NCBI RefSeq assembly: GCF_001544515.1
Contig: NZ_FCOL02000027.1
Coordinates: 1-64,000 of the forward strand
DNA: 64,000 bases
Source: Caballeronia terrestris
Lineage (GTDB): Bacteria > Pseudomonadota > Gammaproteobacteria > Burkholderiales > Burkholderiaceae
Direction of reading: 5' to 3'
Shown here: positions 8,001 to 15,424 of the stretch, one piece after another
Layout of the letters: the number at the start of each line of letters is the position of its first letter
How positions within the stretch are numbered: the first letter of the stretch is position 1
Program-made: the position numbers and the translations under genes
Notes under the pieces: generated by a model
What the model was told of the DNA's origin: nothing
The model's database searches: none
The model's input: the letters and a program-made list of their open reading frames with translations, nothing else

Positions 8001-8858
8001 CTACTTCACCCAGCTATCCACCCGATCGCCATGCGCGCCGATCCATGCATCGGCGGCGGCCGTCGGCTTCTCGCCGTTTTGCGTCGCGAGCATCACGCTG
8101 TCGATCTCGCCCGGCTTCCACTGGAACTTCTTCAGGAACGCGACAACCGTCGGCGCCTTCTTCTCCAGCTCCGGATTCACGACGCTATCCACATGCTCGG
8201 CCTCACCAAACACCTTCTTCGGATCTTCGAGGAATTTGAGCTTGTACTTCGCGAACATCCAGTGCGGCTTCCAGCCCGTCACGATGATCGGCTTGCTCGC
8301 CGCTTCCGAACGCGCCAGTTCCGCCGTCATCGCGCTACCCGAGCTCGGCATCAACTGGTAGTCGAGCTTGTAAGCCTTGATCGCTTCGCTCGTCTTCTGC
8401 ATGACGCCCGCGCCCGCATCGATACCGACGATGCGCGAACCGAACTCCGCCTTCTTCGCCTGCAGATCGTCGAGGCTCTTCACATCGACGCTTTCCGGCA
8501 CGATCAGGCCGATCTTCGCATCATTGAAGTTCGGACCCAGGTCGACGACCTTGTCCTTGAAGTTGTTCCAGTACGCGCCGTGCGTGATCGGCAGCCACGC
8601 GGACAGCGTGGCGTCGAGGTCGCCACGCGCCACGCCCTGCCACATCACGCCGGCTGCCACCGGCACGAGCTTCACTTCGTAACCCAGGCGCTTCTCGATG
8701 ATGCGCGCCGCCACGTTCGAGGTCGCGACGCTGTCGTCCCATCCTTCCACGTAGCCGATCTTGATGGTGGGTTTCGTATCGGCCGAAACGCCGACGCTCA
8801 CTGCCGCCAGCGCCGCGCTCATTGTGCTCAAGACGAGCAGTTTCTTGATCAGTCTCAT
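8001..8858 (-). CDS. Glycine betaine/quaternary-amine ABC transporter binding protein
   Basis: A 285-residue periplasmic OpuAC/ProX-type binding protein. The signal peptide is MRLIKKLLVLSTMSAALAAV..., cleaved near VSA-DT. Betaine-cage candidates include Trp in 'YVEGWDDS', 'LSAWLPITH' and 'VTGWKPHWMF'. The start at 8858 follows GGGAGAA; the twelve residues further upstream in frame lack signal-peptide character. It is the last gene of the betaine run (124 bp after gbcB), and that gap holds a direct-repeat operator (8932-8959), so it probably also has its own promoter. It resembles the orphan binding proteins BetX/CaiX/CbcX that share one permease core in Pseudomonas. Exact ligand (betaine or carnitine) is not decidable here. 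Confidence 0.87.
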   Translation of the reverse strand: MRLIKKLLVLSTMSAALAAVSVGVSADTKPTIKIGYVEGWDDSVATSNVAARIIEKRLGYEVKLVPVAAGVMWQGVARGDLDATLSAWLPITHGAYWNNFKDKVVDLGPNFNDAKIGLIVPESVDVKSLDDLQAKKAEFGSRIVGIDAGAGVMQKTSEAIKAYKLDYQLMPSSGSAMTAELARSEAASKPIIVTGWKPHWMFAKYKLKFLEDPKKVFGEAEHVDSVVNPELEKKAPTVVAFLKKFQWKPGEIDSVMLATQNGEKPTAAADAWIGAHGDRVDSWVK

Positions 8859-8931
8859 CGTCGTTCTCCCGTTCCCGTCCGTGCCGTTGAGCACTCAGAA
8901 TCGCCAGCCAGAATTGGCGTGTAACGTTGTT

Positions 8932-8959
8932 TTGCGACGTCCAGTTGTCTTGTTGCGAC
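8932..8959 (-). promoter_or_regulatory. Direct-repeat operator TTGCGAC-N14-TTGCGAC upstream of betaine binding protein
   Basis: TTGCGAC half-sites begin at 8932 and 8953 (21-bp period). Each continues as TTGCGACGTC. The spacer TGTC, the G before the second half-site and the trailing CGCC all match the site at 2674-2701. It lies about 75 bp upstream of the start at 8858, a position suited to activation by an AraC-type regulator such as the GbdR-like protein at 20765 (inference). Confidence 0.6.
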
Positions 8960-8982
8960 GTCGCCTGTCATCAGTAATTGTC

Positions 8983-10164
8983 TTACTTGTCGACGACGAG
9001 ATCCGTCTTCGGCTTGCTACAGCACAGCAGCACCATCCCCTGATCGATTTCGCGCTGGCGGATACCGCCCGCGTGCTTCATCTCGACTTCACCCGAAACG
9101 AGCTTGACCTTGCACGTCCCGCACATGCCCTGCGTACACGATGCCGCGAGTCGCACGCCCGCTTTCTTCGCGGCATCGAGCACGTGCTGCCCGCTGCCAC
9201 ATTCGATCTCGCGATTGCTCTTCGCGAAGCTCACCTTGAACTTCGTCTCGACCGGCGCGGGCGCCGGTGCAAAGCCGACGACCTCTTCGGTCAGCGTTCC
9301 CTGCAACGCATCGGCGACATGCGCCGTCGTCAGTTGCGCGGCGACTTCCGAGATCGTTTCGAACGAGAAACTTTCTTCGTGATACTGCTTGCGATCGAAG
9401 CCGCCTTCGTCGAGCAGATCGCGCACGGCCTTCATGTACGGTGCAGGCCCGCAGGTAAAGATTTCGCGTTCAAGAAAGTCCGGCGCGATCAGCTTCAGGA
9501 GCGGCAGCGTCAGAAAGCCGGTGACGCCCGGCCAGCTCGTACGCGCCCCAACGCGCTCGCACACGAACGCCGTGCGGAAATTCGTCTGGTTCGACGCGAT
9601 CAGATCGAGCTCGCGCGCGAAGATGATGTCGTCGGGCGTGCGGGCGCTGTGCACGAACACGATGTCGCTGTCTTCGCCCAACTCGTGATGCGCACGGCTC
9701 ATCGACATCAGCGGCGTGACGCCCGATCCCGCCGAGAGAAACAGGAACTTGCGCGCCGGATGCCGCGCGCAGGTGAACTCACCCGACGGCCCGAGCACGC
9801 GGACGCTCGAACCCGGCTGCAAGTTGTCGTGCAGCCAGTTCGAGACCTTGCCGCCCGGCACGCGCTTGACCGTGATCGAGATCGTGTGCGGCCGCGTCGG
9901 CGGCGAGGAGATCGTGTAGCAGCGATTGATCGTCTCGCCGTCGATGTCGAGTTCCAGCGTGATGAACTGCCCCGGCTCGAAGACGAACGCGCGTTCGGCC
10001 GGCGCACGGAAGAAAAAGCTCTTCACGTCGTGCGTTTCCTGCCGGACATGGCAGCAGACGAGGGTGTCGTCGGTATCACTGTCCCAGCGCGCCGGCAGCG
10101 CCCCCCAGAATTGCGGCTGGGTGACACGGCTCGTACTCTGAAAGACCGCCTGATCGCGCATCAT
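8983..10164 (-). CDS. gbcB: Glycine betaine demethylase, ferredoxin-reductase subunit
   Basis: A 393-residue FAD/2Fe-2S reductase that passes electrons from NAD(P)H to the Rieske oxygenase GbcA. The flavin site is 'RCYTISSPP' (81-89), the nucleotide site 'GSGVTP' (146-151) with 'FTCGPAPYM', and the C-terminal plant-type ferredoxin cysteines are C343, C348, C351 and C381. This is the gbcB arrangement rather than a stand-alone ferredoxin. AGGAGA precedes the start; the second Met, one codon later, is equally possible. It starts 34 bp after gbcA on the same strand. Confidence 0.93.
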   Translation of the reverse strand: MMRDQAVFQSTSRVTQPQFWGALPARWDSDTDDTLVCCHVRQETHDVKSFFFRAPAERAFVFEPGQFITLELDIDGETINRCYTISSPPTRPHTISITVKRVPGGKVSNWLHDNLQPGSSVRVLGPSGEFTCARHPARKFLFLSAGSGVTPLMSMSRAHHELGEDSDIVFVHSARTPDDIIFARELDLIASNQTNFRTAFVCERVGARTSWPGVTGFLTLPLLKLIAPDFLEREIFTCGPAPYMKAVRDLLDEGGFDRKQYHEESFSFETISEVAAQLTTAHVADALQGTLTEEVVGFAPAPAPVETKFKVSFAKSNREIECGSGQHVLDAAKKAGVRLAASCTQGMCGTCKVKLVSGEVEMKHAGGIRQREIDQGMVLLCCSKPKTDLVVDK

Positions 10165-10198
10165 CTGTTTCTCCTGCTTCCTGTTTCAGGCGGCGCCT

Positions 10199-11512
10199 TT
10201 AGCGCATGAAGGACACGACTTTCTCGCCGTGCGGAGCCGTCGCTGGATCGGCTGGTTGTTGAGCTTCGGGTGCTTCGGCGTAGTCGGAGAGACGCGCGAT
10301 GTACCACTCGCAGAACTTCTCGACGAGGCCTTCGGTGAAAGGCGAATACGGGCCCGGCTCGTATGCGCTGCTCGTTGCGCCGCGCTGCGAATACTCGACG
10401 AGCGTGCGGTCCTGATCGTTCGTCGCGCGCCACACGGCCGTGAGATTGTTCACGTCGTAATCGATACCTTCGCGTGCGTCCTTGTGCACGAGCCACTTCG
10501 TGCGCACGAGCGTTCTGCCCGCCGAGAGCGGGATCACGCAGAACGTCACGATGTGGTCGCTCATGAAGTGATGCCACGAGTTCGGCTGCGTCCAGAACGA
10601 AAGCCCGCCCAGATCGGCCTGCTCGAAGCCGCCGAGCAGTTTCTTCGATGCGACCTTCGCGTCGAGCGTCTGCGATTCGCCATCGCGGTCGAGCGGCAGG
10701 CGCTGCGTGCGAAAGCCGGTGACGAGATCGGCGAGCCGTTCGATTTCCGCCGACGGCAGGTTCATCGCTTCCCACTGCGCGGTGCGGCGCGCGACGGTTT
10801 CTTCGAACGCGGCCATGCCTTCTTCGTTGGCAGGTGTGCGCTGATAACCGAAGCCGTATTCGTAGAGCGAAATCGTGAGCTCGGGATGGTTCGCGACGCA
10901 GTGATAGCACTCGCGGTTGTTCTCCATCGTGAGCTTCCAGTTGCCTTCCTCGACGATATCGATCGACGCTGCGATCTTCGTGTTGGCAAGGCCGTGCGGC
11001 AACATGTACGGTTCCATCGCGGCACGCATCACGCTGAAATCGGCAGGCGGTTCTTCGGCGAGACAGATGAAGATCAGGCCCGCGAGATTCTCCACATGCA
11101 CCTTCTTCAGGCTGTGCTTGCAGCGGTCGAACTGGTCGCCCATGTGCTCGGCGAACATCAGGTCGCCGTTCAGGTTGTAGGTCCAGCTATGGTACGGACA
11201 CACGATATTGCCGAGCGACCCCTTCTCCGAGTTGCACAGGCGCGCGCCGCGATGGCGGCAGACGTTGTGGAACGCGCGGATCTGCATGTCGTCGTCGCGC
11301 ACGATCAGGATCGAATCGTGGCCGATTTCGACGGTCGTGTAATCGCCCGGCTCGGGCACGTCCGGTTCGACCGCGACCTGGATCCAGTGGCGCCGGAAAA
11401 TGGCGTCGAGATCGAGTGCGTGGATATCTTCGCTCGTGTAGAACGGCGCTTCGAGCGTATGGCCCTTCTTGCGGCGTTCGATCATCGCGCGAACGTCTGC
11501 CGAAACTTTCAT
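10199..11512 (-). CDS. gbcA: Glycine betaine monooxygenase, Rieske oxygenase subunit
   Basis: A 437-residue Rieske non-haem iron oxygenase that demethylates glycine betaine to dimethylglycine, releasing formaldehyde. Rieske ligands are C85-x-H87 and C105-x2-H108 ('CRHRGARLC' ... 'CPYHSW'). The mononuclear iron histidines are H204 and H209 in 'ECYHCVANHPE'. Length and order with gbcB match GbcA. It starts with MKVSADVRAMIERRKKG after ACGGAGC. It lies 67 bp downstream of etfB in the same direction; that gap contains no obvious terminator, so it can belong to one long transcript with the dgc genes. In P. aeruginosa gbcAB is, from memory, divergent from dgcAB, so the co-directional arrangement differs. 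Confidence 0.95.
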   Translation of the reverse strand: MKVSADVRAMIERRKKGHTLEAPFYTSEDIHALDLDAIFRRHWIQVAVEPDVPEPGDYTTVEIGHDSILIVRDDDMQIRAFHNVCRHRGARLCNSEKGSLGNIVCPYHSWTYNLNGDLMFAEHMGDQFDRCKHSLKKVHVENLAGLIFICLAEEPPADFSVMRAAMEPYMLPHGLANTKIAASIDIVEEGNWKLTMENNRECYHCVANHPELTISLYEYGFGYQRTPANEEGMAAFEETVARRTAQWEAMNLPSAEIERLADLVTGFRTQRLPLDRDGESQTLDAKVASKKLLGGFEQADLGGLSFWTQPNSWHHFMSDHIVTFCVIPLSAGRTLVRTKWLVHKDAREGIDYDVNNLTAVWRATNDQDRTLVEYSQRGATSSAYEPGPYSPFTEGLVEKFCEWYIARLSDYAEAPEAQQPADPATAPHGEKVVSFMR

Positions 11513-11579
11513 CGTGTGCTCCGTTGTGCCTAGGTGAGCTCTCGAGCCTTCTGAAGGCCCGCTTTGTGGGTTCGAAAAA

Positions 11580-12338
11580 TCAGTAATCGACGAGTTGATG
11601 CTCGCGCAAATACGCCAGAATCACTTGTGCTTTTTCGACGGAACTCCCTTCAATTACGACGCTGCCGCCGCGGCTCTCGGTCGTCGTTGCCGAAAGCATG
11701 CGCGCATGGCCCGAGCGCTTTTCGGCGGCGGCGAGGCGCACCGGTTTTGCCGTCGCCGGCTTGACGGTCCATTGCAGGTTTTCAGCGTCGGCCGGGGCGC
11801 GTGTGACGACCGGCACGACCGTGCCTTCGCGCAAACGCGCGTAGGCGTAGCGCGGCGCAGCGTTCGCCATCGGATGGACGGCGACGAGCGCGGGGAGCGC
11901 GGCCTGCACGCGGCGGCGCAGTCCCTTCGGCATGAATTGCCGGACTTCGACGCCCGCCTCTTTCACCGATACGTCGACCGCCGAGCCCACGAGCGCGATG
12001 CCGAGCGCGTCGGCCAGGCGATAGGGCAGCATGCCGCTGTCGAAGGCGCCTTCGGCACGCGTGCCGGTCACGACGAGGTCGTAGCCTTGCAGGCGTGCGG
12101 CGAGCGCAGCGATTGCGTCACCCTCGACGTCGAGCACTTCGACGCGCGACGCGCCCAGCGCGAGATATTCCTGCAACGCGGGATTGGACGGATCGCCCGC
12201 ATGTAGCACGTCGAGCGAGGCGCGGCGTTCCTTAGCGATCGACAGGGCCATCGTCAGCGCGGCGGCGTCGTTGCGGCTGTAGCGCGCAGCGCCACTCACC
12301 GGATGGCGCCCGATCGAAACCAGTACGGCGATCTTCAT
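11580..12338 (-). CDS. etfB: Electron transfer flavoprotein beta-type subunit of the dimethylglycine demethylase cluster
   Basis: A 252-residue ETF small-subunit-like protein starting MKIAVLVSIGRHPVSG, with the ETF-beta AMP-binding style segment ('DVLHAGDPSN', 'DLVVTGTRAEG'). It overlaps the end of the larger ETF subunit by 4 bp (ATGA), indicating translational coupling. The pair sits directly after dgcB, as in the Pseudomonas dgcA-dgcB-etf order, and should carry electrons from DgcAB to the quinone pool. It is divergent from canonical FixA/EtfB, so this is a dedicated paralogue rather than the fatty-acid ETF. The start at 12338 excludes an upstream extension lying wholly within etfA. Confidence 0.85.
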   Translation of the reverse strand: MKIAVLVSIGRHPVSGAARYSRNDAAALTMALSIAKERRASLDVLHAGDPSNPALQEYLALGASRVEVLDVEGDAIAALAARLQGYDLVVTGTRAEGAFDSGMLPYRLADALGIALVGSAVDVSVKEAGVEVRQFMPKGLRRRVQAALPALVAVHPMANAAPRYAYARLREGTVVPVVTRAPADAENLQWTVKPATAKPVRLAAAEKRSGHARMLSATTTESRGGSVVIEGSSVEKAQVILAYLREHQLVDY

Positions 12339-13501
12339 GCGAGTGCTCCTTCTGCAACCGGCTTCGTGCTCAACAACGCGGCGCCCGTGCCGCGCGCGCT
12401 GCGCGCGCCGGCCGCGGCATCGGTCAGGGCGGCGATCGTTTCCTGCGCGTCCGCGATGATCGTGAGGTTCGCGCGCTTGGCGATCGGCGCGCTGGCGTCG
12501 AGGTTCACGGCGATCACATGCCGGCAATCCTTGATGCCCTGCAAGTGCTGCACCGCGCCCGAGATACCGAACGCGATGTAGACGCTCGCATCGACGGTCT
12601 TGCCGGTCGCACCGATCTGCTTGTCGCGCGTGAACTTGCCGTCGTCGACCGCGACGCGGCTCGCGCCGATCGCGGCGCCGAGCGTCTGCGCGAGGCGTTC
12701 GAACGCGGGGACGTCGCCTACGCCGTTCCCCGCCGACACGATGAAATCGGCTTCTTCGAGCGCGACCTGCGCGGCATCGATCTCTTCGATGCCGAGATCG
12801 CGATAACTATCTGCCGATGCCGCCACGCCGATCGGCTCGACGCGCTCTCCGGCGCCCAAGAACGGCAGCTTCGGATCGACGGCGTTCGGCGCGAGCAGGA
12901 TCACTTCGGGCAGCGTGCGCGAGGCGAACGCCTTGCCGCCTTGCACATACATCGCGACGTGCTTCGCATCGATTTCGACGACGTGCGTCGCGACACTCGC
13001 ATTCGCCCGCGCCGCGTAACGTCTGCCGAGGTCGCCGTCGCCGGTTGCGTTGTCGGGCAGGAATATATGCACCGGCGCATACGCGGCGACGCACGCGGCG
13101 AGCGCGTTCAGCTCGTCCCCGGGCGCGAAGCTGCGCCGGTCGAACGCGGGTAGCGCGATCAGCTTGTCGGCGCCGAGCGCGGCGGCGTCGTCGCTGAATT
13201 CGCCAAACGCTAGCAGAACCACTTCGGTTTGCGCGTCCGCGATCAACGCGGCGGCGGCGAGCGCCTGGCGTCCGTGGTCATCGAGCGCGCCGCGGTCCGT
13301 GTGCGCCGCGACCAGCAGCGTGCGCTGCGGTGCGGCGTTCGTGCGGCGCGGCTTCGCTTGCTCGCGATGGCCGCCGAACGCGGCTGCTAGATTCATCGCG
13401 CCGCCGCCCGTGCCGATTGCGCCCAGTGTGATGCGCTTGAGCCCTTCGGCCGTGATCGTGAACGGACGGCGCGGATCGATTCGTTTGATGTTGTCGTTCA
13501 T
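12335..13501 (-). CDS. etfA: Electron transfer flavoprotein alpha-type subunit of the dimethylglycine demethylase cluster
   Basis: A 388-residue ETF large-subunit homologue. The N-terminal portion (about 60-230) has the ETF fold ('RTLLVAAHTDRGALDDHGR'). The C-terminal FAD-binding domain carries 'IVSAGNGVGD', 'VDDGKFTRDKQIGATGKTV' and 'YIAFGISGAVQHLQGI'. It begins MNDNIKRIDPRRPF at 13501, 4 bp after the dgcB stop, and overlaps etfB by 4 bp. It is longer than ordinary EtfA (about 310) because of an N-terminal extension of about 60 residues containing a Gly-rich segment (LGAIGTGGGAMN). Role as FAD-bearing carrier from DgcAB is inferred from context. Confidence 0.88.
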   Translation of the reverse strand: MNDNIKRIDPRRPFTITAEGLKRITLGAIGTGGGAMNLAAAFGGHREQAKPRRTNAAPQRTLLVAAHTDRGALDDHGRQALAAAALIADAQTEVVLLAFGEFSDDAAALGADKLIALPAFDRRSFAPGDELNALAACVAAYAPVHIFLPDNATGDGDLGRRYAARANASVATHVVEIDAKHVAMYVQGGKAFASRTLPEVILLAPNAVDPKLPFLGAGERVEPIGVAASADSYRDLGIEEIDAAQVALEEADFIVSAGNGVGDVPAFERLAQTLGAAIGASRVAVDDGKFTRDKQIGATGKTVDASVYIAFGISGAVQHLQGIKDCRHVIAVNLDASAPIAKRANLTIIADAQETIAALTDAAAGARSARGTGAALLSTKPVAEGALA

Positions 13502-13505
13502 CGCG

Positions 13506-15422
13506 TTACTCCAGCGCTGCGGCAACGAGTTCGGCCACATCCAGCACTTCAGGACGCGGGCCCACGACGCCTTCCAGCATCGCCGTGCAATTCGGGCAGC
13601 CGACCGCGACGATCTCCGCGTTCACCGCGCGCGCATCGGCGATACGGATGTCGGGGATGCGCTGCTTGCCCGGGATGTCGGTGAGCGGCGCGCCGCCGCC
13701 ACCGCCGCAGCAGCGTCCGCGCATGCCGTTGCGTTCCATCTCGACGACCTTGATGCCGATCGTCTTCAGCAACTGGCGCGGCGCCTCCGTCTCGCCGTTG
13801 TATCGGCCGAGATAGCACGGATCATGGTACGTGATCTTCTTCTCAGCTAGCGCGGCGGTGGCACGCGGCGAGAGCTTGCCGCTCGCGACGATCTCCGCGA
13901 TCAGCGACGTGTGATGCTGCACCTCGTAGAACCCGCCGAGCGCGCGATATTCGTTGCGCAGGCTGTGCATGACGTGCGGATCGGCGGTGACGATCTTCCT
14001 GAACGAATACTGCGAGAGCGTATCGATCAATTGCTTCGCGCATTGCTGGAACGTGGCTTCGTCGCCGAGACGGCGCGCCGTGTCGCCCGTATCGGTTTCC
14101 ACGCCGCCGAGCACCGCATAATCGATACCGGCTTTGTTCAGCACCTTGACGAGCGCACGCAGCGTGCGTTGATAGCGCATGTCGAACGCGCCTTCGCCCG
14201 CGATCAGCAGCACGTCGACCGGACGTCCCGGCTGCGCCACCTGCACTTGCAGGTCGACGGCCCAGTCGTAGCGCGCGCCTATGTCGTAGCCGTTCGAACT
14301 GCCCGTCTCACGCAGGTTCGACAGCGTGATCGGCCCCTTGCCCGGCACGATGCCTTCGACGAGCGTCTGGTTGCGCCGCATGTCGACGATCGCATCGACA
14401 TGTTCGATCAGCATCGGGCACTCCTGCACGCAGGCGCGGCAGGTCGTGCAGGACCAGATCGTGTCCGCTTCGATCAGGCTCGAAATCAGCGGCTTGCCCG
14501 GTGCGCCGCCGTGCTTGCCGAGCGGAATGCCAGGCGTCGGGCTGCCTGCATACGCCGCATCCGTTCCGCCGACCATGCCCGTCACGAGATCCTGAATCAG
14601 CTTCTTCGGGTTCAGCGGCTGACCCGCTGCAAACGCCGGACAGGCCGCTTCACACTTGCCGCATTGCACACAAGCATCGAAGCTCAGCAACTGGTTCCAG
14701 CGGAACTCCACCGGCTTGCCGACGCCGTATTCCTTCGCGTCGAGCACGGGCATCTTGAGCGCCGTCGGCGGGACGACGTCATGTTCGTGGCTCTTGCCCG
14801 TGAAGCGCTCCTGGCGCGGATGAAACGCGAGATGCAGCAGGCCCGCCATCGCGTGCTTCATCGGACCGCCGCGCGCCGCGCCGAAGGTCATCGTGAACGC
14901 GCCCGCCGCGATCAGCAACGCGACGAGGATCGCAAGCGCACCCGACATCGCCGAAGCCGGCAGCACGATAAAGAGCGCGAGGCCGAGCGCGAACGAACCG
15001 AGCAGGAGCGGAAGGCTGTCCCACGGTCCACGCGAGAGGCGTGCAGGCACCGCTTTCGCGCCATGACGCCGGCGCCATACGAACACCGCGCCCACCAGCA
15101 TGATCAACGCCGCGAGAAAGATCAGCTTGTCGAGCCACGGCGAGTAAATCGCGAGGCCGTAGTTGAGGAACACGAGCGCCATCGCGAGGATCGCGCCGCC
15201 CGCGGTCGCGACGTGCGTCTTCGCGATATACGGATCGCGCGCGACCACGTGATGCAGGTCGACGAAATAGCGCTTGGGGATCGTGAACAGGTTGGCCCAG
15301 CCGTAAGCGCCCGCGGCGGTGGCCCGCCCTTCGCGCCAGTACGCTGCGCGCTTCACGAGCGCGAACGCGAGACCGGCCACCGATACCCACAGCAAGACGG
15401 TGATGACAAACACGGGGCTCAT
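13506..15422 (-). CDS. dgcB: Dimethylglycine demethylase, iron-sulfur membrane subunit
   Basis: A 638-residue protein whose N-terminal half holds about five hydrophobic helices (about 1-25, 70-95, 100-117, 137-155, 160-182). Then come two 4Fe-4S motifs ('CVQCGKCEAACP' at 251-262 and 'CTTCRACVQECP') and two CCG-type cysteine clusters ('DPCYLG', 'CCGGGGG', 'GCPNC') as in heterodisulfide-reductase-like subunits. This matches DgcB, partner of DgcA in converting dimethylglycine to sarcosine. It starts MSPVFVITVLLW at 15422, 2 bp after the dgcA stop, so the pair is tightly coupled. Much of the long upstream extension of this frame lies inside dgcA and is not coding. Confidence 0.92.
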   Translation of the reverse strand: MSPVFVITVLLWVSVAGLAFALVKRAAYWREGRATAAGAYGWANLFTIPKRYFVDLHHVVARDPYIAKTHVATAGGAILAMALVFLNYGLAIYSPWLDKLIFLAALIMLVGAVFVWRRRHGAKAVPARLSRGPWDSLPLLLGSFALGLALFIVLPASAMSGALAILVALLIAAGAFTMTFGAARGGPMKHAMAGLLHLAFHPRQERFTGKSHEHDVVPPTALKMPVLDAKEYGVGKPVEFRWNQLLSFDACVQCGKCEAACPAFAAGQPLNPKKLIQDLVTGMVGGTDAAYAGSPTPGIPLGKHGGAPGKPLISSLIEADTIWSCTTCRACVQECPMLIEHVDAIVDMRRNQTLVEGIVPGKGPITLSNLRETGSSNGYDIGARYDWAVDLQVQVAQPGRPVDVLLIAGEGAFDMRYQRTLRALVKVLNKAGIDYAVLGGVETDTGDTARRLGDEATFQQCAKQLIDTLSQYSFRKIVTADPHVMHSLRNEYRALGGFYEVQHHTSLIAEIVASGKLSPRATAALAEKKITYHDPCYLGRYNGETEAPRQLLKTIGIKVVEMERNGMRGRCCGGGGGAPLTDIPGKQRIPDIRIADARAVNAEIVAVGCPNCTAMLEGVVGPRPEVLDVAELVAAALE

Positions 15423-15424
15423 CG

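Noticed and set aside
8761-10209. A 482-codon + strand frame opposite gbcB
   Set aside because: Antisense to a gene with complete FAD, NAD and 2Fe-2S motifs; composition is that of a shadow.
11513-11579. A transcription terminator or promoter separating etfB from gbcA
   Set aside because: The 67-bp gap shows no stable hairpin with T-tract and no consensus promoter; left as an ordinary operon gap.
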